From the NCBI RefSeq assembly GCF_900313035.1, contig NZ_OMPS01000046.1, positions 310,001 to 374,000 of the forward strand: a stretch of 64,000 nucleotides of DNA, written 5' to 3'. The notes under the pieces were generated by a model. That model was not told the DNA's origin. It worked only from the letters and a program-made list of their open reading frames with translations, and did no database searches. Source of the DNA: Ruegeria sp. EL01. Its GTDB lineage: Bacteria > Pseudomonadota > Alphaproteobacteria > Rhodobacterales > Rhodobacteraceae. The number at the start of each line of letters is the position of its first letter. The stretch's first letter is position 1. This document shows positions 33,394 to 40,908 of the stretch, in pieces. Both the position numbers and the translations under genes were made by a program.

Positions 33394-34893
33394 TTAGTCC
33401 ATGGCCTTGAAGTTGAACTCGCCACCTTCTTTGATACCCGACGGCCAGCGCGCGGTGACGGTTTTGGTGCGGGTATAGAACTTGAAGCTGTCAGCACCAT
33501 GCTGGTTCAGGTCGCCGAACATGGATTTCTTCCAGCCGCCAAAGGTGTGGTAGGCCAGTGGCACTGGGATCGGCACGTTGATGCCAACCATGCCGATATT
33601 CACGCGGCTGGCAAAGTCACGTGCCGTATCACCATCGCGGGTAAAGATCGCGGTGCCGTTGCCATATTCATGGTCCATGGCCAGCTTCAGCGCTTCTTCG
33701 TAAGATCCTGCACGTACGGTCGACAGGACGGGGCCAAAGATTTCCTGACGATAGATGTCCATGGCGGGTGTCACGTGATCAAACAAATGTGGGCCAACAA
33801 AGAAGCCGTCTTCATAGCCTTGCAGATTGAAATCTCGGTTATCGACAACCAGTTTCGCGCCCTGTTCCACACCGGAGTTGATCAGGCCTAGGATGCGTTC
33901 TTTTGCAGCGCCGGTCACAACCGGGCCCATATCCACGTCATCGCCAGACGTGTAGGGGCCGACTTTCAGCTTTTCGATGCGAGGCACCAGTTTTTCGATC
34001 AGGGCGTCGGCGGTTTCGTCACCCACTGGCACGGCAACCGAGACGGCCATGCAGCGTTCGCCTGCCGCACCAAACCCGGCACCGACCAGCGCGTCAGCGG
34101 CCTGATCCATATCGGCATCCGGCATCACGATCATGTGGTTCTTGGCGCCACCAAAGCACTGGGCGCGCTTGCCGTTCGCGGTTGCGCGGGAATAGATGTA
34201 CTGTGCAATCGGGGTTGAGCCGACGAAGGACACACCCTGAATGATCTCGCTGTCCAGTAGCGTATCGACGGCTTCTTTGTCGCCATTGACGACCTGGAAC
34301 ACGCCCTTGGGCAGGCCCGCCTCGACAAACAGCTCTGCCAGCATCAGCGGCACGGAGGGGTCACGTTCTGAAGGCTTCAGAACCACAGCGTTGCCGCAGG
34401 CAAGGGCAGGGCCGACGTGCCATAGCGGCATCATGGCCGGGAAGTTGAACGGCATGATCGATGCCACAACGCCCAATGGCTGGCGCATCGAGTACATGTC
34501 GATGCCCGGTCCGGCACTGTCGGTATATTCGCCCTTCAGCATCTGAGGCGCGCCAATGCAGTATTCGATCACTTCCAGGCCGCGCTGCAGATCGCCTTTG
34601 GCATCCGGGATGGTCTTGCCATGCTCACGGCTCAGCGCTTCGGCCAACTTGTCCATATCGCGGTTCATCAGGCCAACCATTGCCATCATCACGCGGGCGC
34701 GTTTTTGCGGGTTGGTCGCGCCCCATGCGGGTTGTGCGATGGCTGCCTGTTCAACGGCGGCCGTTGTTTCTGCGGCGCTGGCCATAGGGCACTTGTACTG
34801 AACTTCGCCCGTTGCCGGGTTGAAGATGTCGTCAAAACGGCCAGATGCGCCGGCTACGTATTCACCGTTGATGAAGTGGGTCAGGTCTTGCAT
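33394..34893 (-). CDS. mmsA: Methylmalonate-semialdehyde dehydrogenase (acylating)
   Basis: A 499-aa CoA-dependent aldehyde dehydrogenase converting methylmalonate semialdehyde to propionyl-CoA. Visible: FPAMMPLWHVGPALACGNAVVLKPSE region, GVSFVGSTPIAQYIY, the catalytic Cys in FGAAGERCMAVSVAV and EIFGPVLS. These distinguish MmsA from ordinary ALDHs. ATG 34893 has GGAGGAG upstream. It completes the valine pathway begun by mmsB 6 kb away and is divergent from a LysR regulator. Confidence 0.96.
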   Translation of the reverse strand: MQDLTHFINGEYVAGASGRFDDIFNPATGEVQYKCPMASAAETTAAVEQAAIAQPAWGATNPQKRARVMMAMVGLMNRDMDKLAEALSREHGKTIPDAKGDLQRGLEVIEYCIGAPQMLKGEYTDSAGPGIDMYSMRQPLGVVASIMPFNFPAMMPLWHVGPALACGNAVVLKPSERDPSVPLMLAELFVEAGLPKGVFQVVNGDKEAVDTLLDSEIIQGVSFVGSTPIAQYIYSRATANGKRAQCFGGAKNHMIVMPDADMDQAADALVGAGFGAAGERCMAVSVAVPVGDETADALIEKLVPRIEKLKVGPYTSGDDVDMGPVVTGAAKERILGLINSGVEQGAKLVVDNRDFNLQGYEDGFFVGPHLFDHVTPAMDIYRQEIFGPVLSTVRAGSYEEALKLAMDHEYGNGTAIFTRDGDTARDFASRVNIGMVGINVPIPVPLAYHTFGGWKKSMFGDLNQHGADSFKFYTRTKTVTARWPSGIKEGGEFNFKAMD

Positions 34894-34972
34894 CGAATAC
34901 TCCTCCGATAAAGTTGGGCGCAGAATAGGCTTGCAGAAATCCCGGGAACAGAGGCAATGTCTCAAAAGAGCA

Positions 34973-34986
34973 TTGCAAAAATGCAA
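34973..34986. promoter_or_regulatory. Palindrome between mmsA and LysR gene, candidate operator
   Basis: TTGCA-AAAA-TGCAA lies 12 bp before the LysR-family start and 80 bp from the mmsA start, with a related half site TTGCAGAAAT at 34931. It is a reasonable binding site for the divergent regulator; the assignment is inference. Confidence 0.45.
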
Positions 34987-34997
34987 AGGGGGCTGTG

Positions 34998-35900
34998 ATG
35001 AACCCAAATTGGGATGACATGCGGATTTTTCTGGCGGTAGCACGCGAGGAAAGCCTGTCGTCAGCCGGACGGGTCCTCAAGATTGATCCGGCAACGGTGG
35101 GGCGGCGCATTGCCCGGCTGGAAACGACGCTGGATGCGTTGCTGTTCACCAAATCCCAACAAGGCTATGTGCTGACGGCTGCCGGAGAGCGACTGTTGGA
35201 ACATGGCCTGCAGGCAGAAGAGGCGATGCGCGCTGCGGCTGGCGCCATGACTGGCTCGACAAAGTCGTTAAGCGGTCAGATCAGGATTGGGGCCCCTGAT
35301 GGCAGCGCCAATTATCTGTTGCCACAGGTCTGCGCCAAGATCAGTGACGCGAACCCCGATCTGGATATTCAGATTCTGGCCTTGCCCCGCATCATCAACC
35401 TGTCGCGGCGCGAGGCGGATATGGCCATCACCGTCAGCGCACCAACAGCCGGTAAGCTGTTGGTCAAAAAGATCAGTGATTACAAACTGCATATGGTTGC
35501 CACGCAGGACTATCTGGATCGCAAGGGGCCCATTCGGTCGGTGGCAGATCTAAGTCGCCACCGGCTGATCGGTTATATTCCGGACATGATCTTCGACCGA
35601 GAGTTGGACTATCTGAACGACATTGGCGTTGATCGTGTCGCACTTGCATCGAACTCTGTCTCGGTTCAGCTGCGGCAGGTGTCGTCGGGGACAGGCGTAG
35701 GTGTGGCACATGACTTCACGCTGCCCTTTCATCCGAATCTGCAGAAAATCCTGACGGATCAAGTGAGTTTGACCAGAAGTTTCTATCTGGTCAGACATCA
35801 GGGGGATCAACGCAATGAGCGGTTGAACCGCTTTGCCGAGGCTCTGACACGCGGCATCCGCGACGAGGTGGCGCGGCTGGAAGCTGCAGCAGAAACTTGA
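34998..35900 (+). CDS. LysR family regulator (probable mmsA regulator)
   Basis: A 300-aa LTTR. The N-terminal HTH reads DMRIFLAVAREESLSSAGRVL and TVGRRIARLE; the effector domain follows (GQIRIGAPDGSANYLLPQV, YKLHMVATQDYL). ATG 34998 is preceded by GGGGGCTG and an in-frame GTG one codon earlier. It is divergent from mmsA, as LTTRs often are from their target, so control by a valine-pathway intermediate is likely but inferred. Confidence 0.93.
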   Translation: MNPNWDDMRIFLAVAREESLSSAGRVLKIDPATVGRRIARLETTLDALLFTKSQQGYVLTAAGERLLEHGLQAEEAMRAAAGAMTGSTKSLSGQIRIGAPDGSANYLLPQVCAKISDANPDLDIQILALPRIINLSRREADMAITVSAPTAGKLLVKKISDYKLHMVATQDYLDRKGPIRSVADLSRHRLIGYIPDMIFDRELDYLNDIGVDRVALASNSVSVQLRQVSSGTGVGVAHDFTLPFHPNLQKILTDQVSLTRSFYLVRHQGDQRNERLNRFAEALTRGIRDEVARLEAAAET

Positions 35901-35960
35901 CAGGTCGAGACAATCGCGCAACGCTTTGGAAAACAGTACGTTATTTCGGAGGTTTTCCCT

Positions 35961-36398
35961 ATGCTTGTTCAGGCCATTCTCAAGTCCAAGGCAGCGGGTG
36001 GGGTCGTAACGGTTGGGTCCACTGCCACGGTTTCCGAAGCGGCGAAGATATTGGCAGAGAAACGGATCGGCACCGTGGTGATTTCAGACGATGACGGGCA
36101 AACCGCCTCTGGGATATTGTCCGAACGAGATATCGTTCGCGAGTTGGCCAAAAATGGCAGCGGCTGCCTGACGCAGCCGGTAAGCTCCTACATGACGCAA
36201 AAACTGATAACGGCGACCCGCCAGACGACGGTTCAGGACATCATGTCCCGCATGACAGAAGGTCGTTTTCGCCATATGCCAATCGTAGAAGAAGGCAAGT
36301 TGGTCGGGATCGTGACACTGGGCGATGTGGTCAAGGCACAACTGACAGAGCTTGCTATGGAAAAAGATGCCCTTGAGGGCATGATCATGGGGCACTGA
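35961..36398 (+). CDS. CBS-domain pair protein
   Basis: A 145-aa protein made almost wholly of two CBS motifs (residues about 14-66 and 78-135; VTVGSTATVSEAAKILAEKRIGTVVI and TVQDIMSRMTEGRFRHMPIVEEGKLVGIVTLGDVV, quoted in part). Such proteins bind adenine nucleotides and act as energy sensors or regulators. CGGAGG lies upstream. coaD follows after 85 bp on the same strand, possibly in one transcript. Confidence 0.92.
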   Translation: MLVQAILKSKAAGGVVTVGSTATVSEAAKILAEKRIGTVVISDDDGQTASGILSERDIVRELAKNGSGCLTQPVSSYMTQKLITATRQTTVQDIMSRMTEGRFRHMPIVEEGKLVGIVTLGDVVKAQLTELAMEKDALEGMIMGH

Positions 36399-36483
36399 CG
36401 ACGCGGGTTTTTGACGAGGCCCCTTGCAGCCGCAGCAGAGTTATGTTTGCTTGCGCAGAAATTTTGTTGCGCAGGAGGGCGCG

Positions 36484-36975
36484 ATGCGGGTTGGATTGTA
36501 TCCTGGAACTTTTGATCCGATCACCCTGGGTCATATCGACATCATCCGCCGCGCCTCGGCCTTGGTGGACAAGCTGGTTATCGGCGTTGCCATTAACCGG
36601 GACAAGGGTCCTCTGTTTGCCTTGGAAGAACGTGTGGACATGATCGAGGCAGAATGCGCACATCTGTCCGAACAGACTCAAACAGAAATTGTCGCCCACC
36701 CATTCGAAAATCTGCTGATCAACTGCGCCCGAGACGTCGGTGCGCAGATCATCGTGCGTGGCCTGCGGGCTGTGGCAGATTTCGAATACGAATTTCAAAT
36801 GGTTGGCATGAATCGCGCCTTGGACGACTCGATCGAGACGGTGTTCCTGATGGCCGAAGCGCGGCATCAGGCCATCGCATCAAAGCTGGTCAAGGAAATC
36901 GCCCGGTTGGACGGGGACGTGTCGAAATTCGTCACGCCCCGCGTCAATACGGCGCTGCGCGAAAGGTTAGGTTAG
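36484..36975 (+). CDS. coaD: Phosphopantetheine adenylyltransferase
   Basis: A 163-aa enzyme of the fourth step of CoA synthesis. The nucleotidyltransferase motif YPGTFDPITLGHIDIIRRA (T/HxGH) and the RGLRAVADFEYEFQM and VSKFVTPRV segments are standard. ATG 36484 has CAGGAGGG upstream. It overlaps the convergent gap gene by 9 bp. Confidence 0.96.
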   Translation: MRVGLYPGTFDPITLGHIDIIRRASALVDKLVIGVAINRDKGPLFALEERVDMIEAECAHLSEQTQTEIVAHPFENLLINCARDVGAQIIVRGLRAVADFEYEFQMVGMNRALDDSIETVFLMAEARHQAIASKLVKEIARLDGDVSKFVTPRVNTALRERLG

Positions 36976-37971
36976 GGCACCCATCGCGGCGGCTGTGTCC
37001 AGCATCCGGTTCGAAAAGCCCCATTCATTGTCGTACCATGCCAGAACGCGCACAAGCGTGCCATCAGTGACTTTGGTTTCGGCCAGCGACACGGTCGAAC
37101 TGTGCGCGTCGTGGTTGAAATCCATGGATACCAATGGACGTTTCTCGGCTGCCAGAACGCTAGGGATCTTTGCAGCGGCTTCGACAAACAGCGCATTAAC
37201 TTCGTCTTCAGTGGTGGGACGCGAGACCTCGGCCACCAGATCAACGACTGAAACGTTTGGGGTTGGAACACGAATGGCCTGACCGGTCAGTTTGCCGGCC
37301 AAGTGCGGCAGAACCAATCCGACGGCCGAGGCCGCACCGGTGGTGGTCGGGATCATTGACAGAGCCGCCGCGCGCGACAAATAGGGATCTTTGCCTGCGG
37401 TGTCGTGAACCGGCTGGCTTGCCGTATAGGCGTGAACGGTCGTCATATTGCCGTGCAGGATGCCCAAACCGGCGTCCAATGCTGCTGCAACAGGCGACAG
37501 GCAGTTTGTTGTGCAAGATGCGTTCGACACAACCGCGTCTGCTGCCGTCAGCTCGTGATCGTTAACGCCGAAGACCACAGTTTTAACACCACCATCGCCA
37601 CGCGCTGGGGCAGAGATCAGAACTTTCTTTGATCCATTTTTGAAGTGACGCTCGGCCGCTTCGCGCGTGCGAAAAACGCCGGTGCATTCCAGAACCACAT
37701 CCACATCGGACCAGTTCAGTGCCTCGGGGTCACGCTCGCTGGTCAGGCGGATCGGACCAGCGCCCACGTCCAGACCAGACTCGGTCAGCGTAACAGACTT
37801 ATTGTAACGCCCGTGCACACTGTCGAATTCAAACAGATGCGCATTCATCTCGGGTTTCGCCAGATCGTTGATGGCAACGATCTCCACGTCGATACGACCC
37901 GATTCCATGACCGCGCGCAAAACACCGCGCCCGATCCGTCCAAAGCCGTTGATTGCCAGTTTGAGTGTCAT
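36967..37971 (-). CDS. gap: Glyceraldehyde-3-phosphate dehydrogenase, NAD-type paralogue
   Basis: A 334-aa tetrameric GAPDH. It has the Rossmann motif INGFGRIGRGVLRA, the catalytic SNASCTTNCLSPV, and VSVVDLVAEV. After the second strand, AINDL keeps the Asp that binds the adenine ribose of NAD+, pointing to NAD use. A 12-bp palindrome GTTAGCGCTAAC lies 45 bp upstream. A second gap paralogue lies 0.3 kb upstream on the same strand. Confidence 0.95.
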   Translation of the reverse strand: MTLKLAINGFGRIGRGVLRAVMESGRIDVEIVAINDLAKPEMNAHLFEFDSVHGRYNKSVTLTESGLDVGAGPIRLTSERDPEALNWSDVDVVLECTGVFRTREAAERHFKNGSKKVLISAPARGDGGVKTVVFGVNDHELTAADAVVSNASCTTNCLSPVAAALDAGLGILHGNMTTVHAYTASQPVHDTAGKDPYLSRAAALSMIPTTTGAASAVGLVLPHLAGKLTGQAIRVPTPNVSVVDLVAEVSRPTTEDEVNALFVEAAAKIPSVLAAEKRPLVSMDFNHDAHSSTVSLAETKVTDGTLVRVLAWYDNEWGFSNRMLDTAAAMGALT

Positions 37972-38015
37972 GGTGCGCTCCGTCTGAATAGCCTGTCGGC
38001 ATCGGTTAAAATTCA

Positions 38016-38027
38016 GTTAGCGCTAAC
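38016..38027. promoter_or_regulatory. LacI-type palindromic operator upstream of gap
   Basis: GTTAGCGCTAAC is a perfect 12-bp palindrome with a central CG, the type bound by LacI/GntR-family regulators. Two imperfect copies lie upstream of the second gap gene at 39369-39399. Confidence 0.6.
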
Positions 38028-38064
38028 AAGATCAGATGAACGGAAAAGTCAAGGGGAACCTCTG

Positions 38065-38208
38065 TCATCGCCAGAAAGCCAGCCAGTCCAGAAAGGTGTA
38101 AAGTTTTTTGCTGAGAAACAACAAATGCTCGGGTCCGAACACAGCGTAATCAAGCATCATACCACCAATAAGCAGTATTCCGAGCCAGATGGCGATTTGA
38201 TTGGTCAT
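38065..38208 (-). CDS. Conserved-looking 47-aa small membrane protein between the two gap genes
   Basis: The reverse strand encodes MTNQIAIWLGILLIGGMML, then DYAVFGPEHLLFLSKKLYTF and LDWLAFWR, 47 aa. It has an N-terminal TM helix (about 5-20), an aromatic C-terminal amphipathic part, and GAGGA 8 bases before ATG 38208. I do not recognise a named family. A terminator hairpin separates it from gap2 upstream, and the operator of gap1 follows. Possible role: a small inner-membrane protein co-regulated with glycolysis; this is inference. Confidence 0.72.
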   Translation of the reverse strand: MTNQIAIWLGILLIGGMMLDYAVFGPEHLLFLSKKLYTFLDWLAFWR

Positions 38209-38220
38209 CCTGTCCTCGAA

Positions 38221-38253
38221 CGAAAACGCCCGCCCAGATAACCTGAGCGGGCG
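38221..38253 (-). terminator. Terminator hairpin after gap2
   Basis: On the minus strand, CGCCCGC-tcaggttatctgg-GCGGGCG followed by TTTTCG; it ends 59 bp past the gap2 stop. Confidence 0.75.
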
Positions 38254-38279
38254 AAGCTGTTCAAGCGATCAAGGGAAAG

Positions 38280-39281
38280 TCAGTTAAGACGACCCATCGC
38301 AACGGCCACATCGGCCATACGGACCGAGAAGCCCCATTCGTTGTCGTACCACGCCAGAACGCGGACCATACGGCCATCGACAACGCGGGTCTGGTCAGGG
38401 GCGAAGATCGAGCTTTCTTCGGTGTGGTTGAAATCGGTCGACACCAGCGGCGCGGGCTCATAGCCCAGAACGCGTTGCATTGGGCCTTGGGCGGCTTCCT
38501 GCGCGATCGCGTTCACCTCTTCGACTGTCACGTCGCGCGCGGCGCGGAAGCTCAGATCAACAGCGGACACATTCGGAGTTGGTACACGGATTGCAGATCC
38601 GTCCAGACGACCCTTGAGGTTCGGCAACACTTCTCCCAGCGCAGCAGCAGCGCCTGTAGTTGTGGGGATCATCGACATTGCGGCCGCGCGGGCGCGGTAC
38701 AGGTCGCTGTGGCGACGGTCCAATGTCGGCTGGTCACCGGTATAAGCGTGGATCGTGGTCATGATGCCGTGTTCGATTCCGATGCCTTCGTCCAGAACCT
38801 TGGCAAGCGGCGCAAGGCAGTTCGTGGTGCAAGAGCCGTTGGACACCATGTTGTCATTGGCGGTCAAGCTGTTGTGGTTGACGCCAAAGACGATGGTCTT
38901 GTCAACGTTGATGCCCGGTGCCGACAGTAGAACTTTTCGTGCGCCACGCTCCATATGGGTTTTGGCTTTGCGCCCATCGTTGAACTTGCCGGTGCATTCC
39001 AGAACGACATCGCAACCGTCCCAGTCCAACTCATTCATATCATAGGTCGAAAACATCTCCATCGGGCCGCGGCCCAGGTCCATGGTGTTGCCGTTAATGG
39101 ATACGTCGCGTGGAAAACGCCCATGGATACTGTCGTATTTCAGCAAGTGCGCCGAGGTTTCCAAAGGTCCGGTCGCGTTCACCTTGATCACTTCAATGTC
39201 GTTCCGCGCCGATGCGGCGATGTGCGACAGGGTACAGCGGCCAATGCGGCCAAAACCATTGATACCGACCTTGATGGTCAT
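38280..39281 (-). CDS. gap2: Glyceraldehyde-3-phosphate dehydrogenase, GapB-like paralogue
   Basis: A 333-aa GAPDH with INGFGRIGRCTLSH, NGSCTTNCLAPL (catalytic Cys) and NVSAVDLSFRA. At the cofactor loop it reads KVNATGPLE, lacking the Asp of the NAD-type paralogue. B. subtilis GapB, which uses NADP, likewise has Ala at this place. NADP preference and gluconeogenic use are therefore suggested but not proven. It is on the same strand as, and 0.3 kb upstream of, the NAD-type gap gene. Confidence 0.93.
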   Translation of the reverse strand: MTIKVGINGFGRIGRCTLSHIAASARNDIEVIKVNATGPLETSAHLLKYDSIHGRFPRDVSINGNTMDLGRGPMEMFSTYDMNELDWDGCDVVLECTGKFNDGRKAKTHMERGARKVLLSAPGINVDKTIVFGVNHNSLTANDNMVSNGSCTTNCLAPLAKVLDEGIGIEHGIMTTIHAYTGDQPTLDRRHSDLYRARAAAMSMIPTTTGAAAALGEVLPNLKGRLDGSAIRVPTPNVSAVDLSFRAARDVTVEEVNAIAQEAAQGPMQRVLGYEPAPLVSTDFNHTEESSIFAPDQTRVVDGRMVRVLAWYDNEWGFSVRMADVAVAMGRLN

Positions 39282-39368
39282 CTGACGTCTCCAAATGCGC
39301 TTGCTTTGGACGCCATATAACGGCGAATGGTGAATCTCAAAAGGGCAAAAATGGCATATTTTTAAGGT

Positions 39369-39399
39369 GTTAGCGCAAACCTATCCCGGTTGCGCTAAC
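39369..39399. promoter_or_regulatory. Inverted repeat with two LacI-operator-like half copies upstream of gap2 and DUF808 gene
   Basis: GTTAGCGCAA and TTGCGCTAAC are 10-bp arms separated by 11 bp. Each arm resembles the GTTAGCGCTAAC palindrome at 38016. It is located between divergent gap2 and the DUF808 gene, 88 bp from the gap2 start. Confidence 0.6.
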
Positions 39400-39462
39400 G
39401 CTTGCGCTAGCCGTGGGATCAGGTAGGTTCCAGATGCGACAGGTGACAGGAAAGGACGCGCG

Positions 39463-40425
39463 ATGAGTGGTCTGTTGGCCCTTTTGGACGATGTGGCAGG
39501 AATCGCCAAGGTTGCGGCGTCTTCCGTGGATGACGTAGTTGCGGCGGCTGGCAAAGCCGGGGCCAAGACGGCTGGTGTCATAATCGATGATGCCGCAGTT
39601 ACACCCAAGTACGTTCAAGGTTTTGCGCCAGCACGCGAATTGCCGATCATCTGGCGCATCGCACGCGGGTCCGTTTTTAACAAGATCGTTCTGCTGTTGC
39701 CGGTTGCATTGTTGTTGGCCAATTTCGCGCCCTGGCTCATAACACCTTTGCTGATGATCGGGGGATCATACCTTTGTTTTGAAGGGGCCGAGAAGATATT
39801 CCATGTTTTGTTCCCACATGGCAGTCATGTGATTGAAGAAGACTTGAAGAACCCGGACCCGGGTCACCTGGAAGAACAGAAGGTCAAAGGCGCGATCAAG
39901 ACCGATTTCATACTGTCAGCGGAAATCATGACCATTGCACTGGCGGCTATTGAGGCGCCGAATTTGTGGATGCAGGCCGCGACGTTGGCGGTAGTTGGCC
40001 TTGGCGTGACTCTGGCCGTTTATGGTTCGGTCGCCTTGATTGTGAAAATGGATGATGTCGGGCTTTATCTGGCCAACAACGCGCCAACCCCAATTGGACG
40101 CGGGTTGGGACGCGGGTTGGTCAAGGGCATGCCGGGCGTGATGAAATTACTTTCGATTGTCGGCACGGCGGCGATGTTGTGGGTGGGTGGCTCGATCATC
40201 ATTCACGGGCTCGAGGTTCTGGGCTTTGGCTGGCTGGGCCACCACATCCATGATTTGGCCTATGCTGCCGGCCATGCCGTTTCTGCTCAGTGGGAAGGGT
40301 TTGTCGAATGGACTGCCAAGGCCACGATGGATGGCATTTTTGGCCTGGCGTGGGGTATGGTTTTGATCCCTGTTGCGACGAAGGTGATCGCACCGATGAT
40401 CTCCCGCAAAACCAAGTCGCACTAA
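39463..40425 (+). CDS. DUF808 (YedI-like) membrane protein
   Basis: A 320-aa polytopic inner-membrane protein. It opens with SGLLALLDDVAGIAKVAASS, followed by DDAAVTPKYVQGFAPARELPI, both diagnostic of the DUF808/YedI family. Several TM helices follow (VLLLPVALLLANFAPWLITPLLMI, and near 145-180 and 225-250). Function is unknown. AAAGGACG lies upstream. It shares its control region with the divergent gap2 gene. Confidence 0.93.
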   Translation: MSGLLALLDDVAGIAKVAASSVDDVVAAAGKAGAKTAGVIIDDAAVTPKYVQGFAPARELPIIWRIARGSVFNKIVLLLPVALLLANFAPWLITPLLMIGGSYLCFEGAEKIFHVLFPHGSHVIEEDLKNPDPGHLEEQKVKGAIKTDFILSAEIMTIALAAIEAPNLWMQAATLAVVGLGVTLAVYGSVALIVKMDDVGLYLANNAPTPIGRGLGRGLVKGMPGVMKLLSIVGTAAMLWVGGSIIIHGLEVLGFGWLGHHIHDLAYAAGHAVSAQWEGFVEWTAKATMDGIFGLAWGMVLIPVATKVIAPMISRKTKSH

Positions 40426-40445
40426 CAAAGCGGAACTAGCCTGAC

Positions 40446-40859
40446 ATGTCTGACCGCCCAATAATCAGGATCATCTCTGGGCCGAGCCCAACGCAGAAAG
40501 CTTTGCAAAATGCAGCCAGTGATGGTTTGGCGAAGGTTGTTTCAAGCACTAGCGCTGCTGCAGACTTGATGCCATTCGATGCCAAAGCTCTCTTTGGCGT
40601 TTTGCATTTTCGTCTGCATTCGGTCGAGCAAGCCAAGAAACGCCAAGTGTGGTTTGGCGGACGACTGTTCAACAAGTTCAGCGGCCAATCAGCAGACTAT
40701 ATACCGTTATCTGGCGTGCATCTGAGGCAAGTGTTTTCGGCGGCAGGGATCGATGCACCCAAGTTCATTGTGGCGCGCGGCCAGTATGAGCTGCGGGTTG
40801 ATTACGCCCAGCGCGCCTATGATACGCTGAAGGGGCAGGTGGGCGCGGTGGCAGAATAG
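40446..40859 (+). CDS. Hypothetical protein
   Basis: A 137-aa soluble protein beginning MSDRPIIRIISGPSPTQKAL. It lacks a signal peptide, TM segment or recognisable domain. The middle holds a VWFGGRLFNKFSGQSADYIP loop with a hydrophobic core, and the C-terminus is amphipathic (YAQRAYDTLKGQVG). It is 20 bp downstream of the DUF808 gene, likely in one transcript, although a strong Shine-Dalgarno is not seen. I do not recognise a family. Confidence 0.65.
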   Translation: MSDRPIIRIISGPSPTQKALQNAASDGLAKVVSSTSAAADLMPFDAKALFGVLHFRLHSVEQAKKRQVWFGGRLFNKFSGQSADYIPLSGVHLRQVFSAAGIDAPKFIVARGQYELRVDYAQRAYDTLKGQVGAVAE

Positions 40860-40860
40860 A

Positions 40861-40881
40861 AAAGGGCGGCAAGTGCCGCCC
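40861..40881 (-). terminator. Terminator hairpin after tkt
   Basis: GGGCGGC-aagt-GCCGCCC, preceded on the plus strand by GAAAA, so the minus-strand transcript ends in U-rich sequence. It lies 28 bp from the tkt stop. Confidence 0.75.
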
Positions 40882-40908
40882 CTGAGATTCGTTGCGATTG
40901 CGAAGCGT

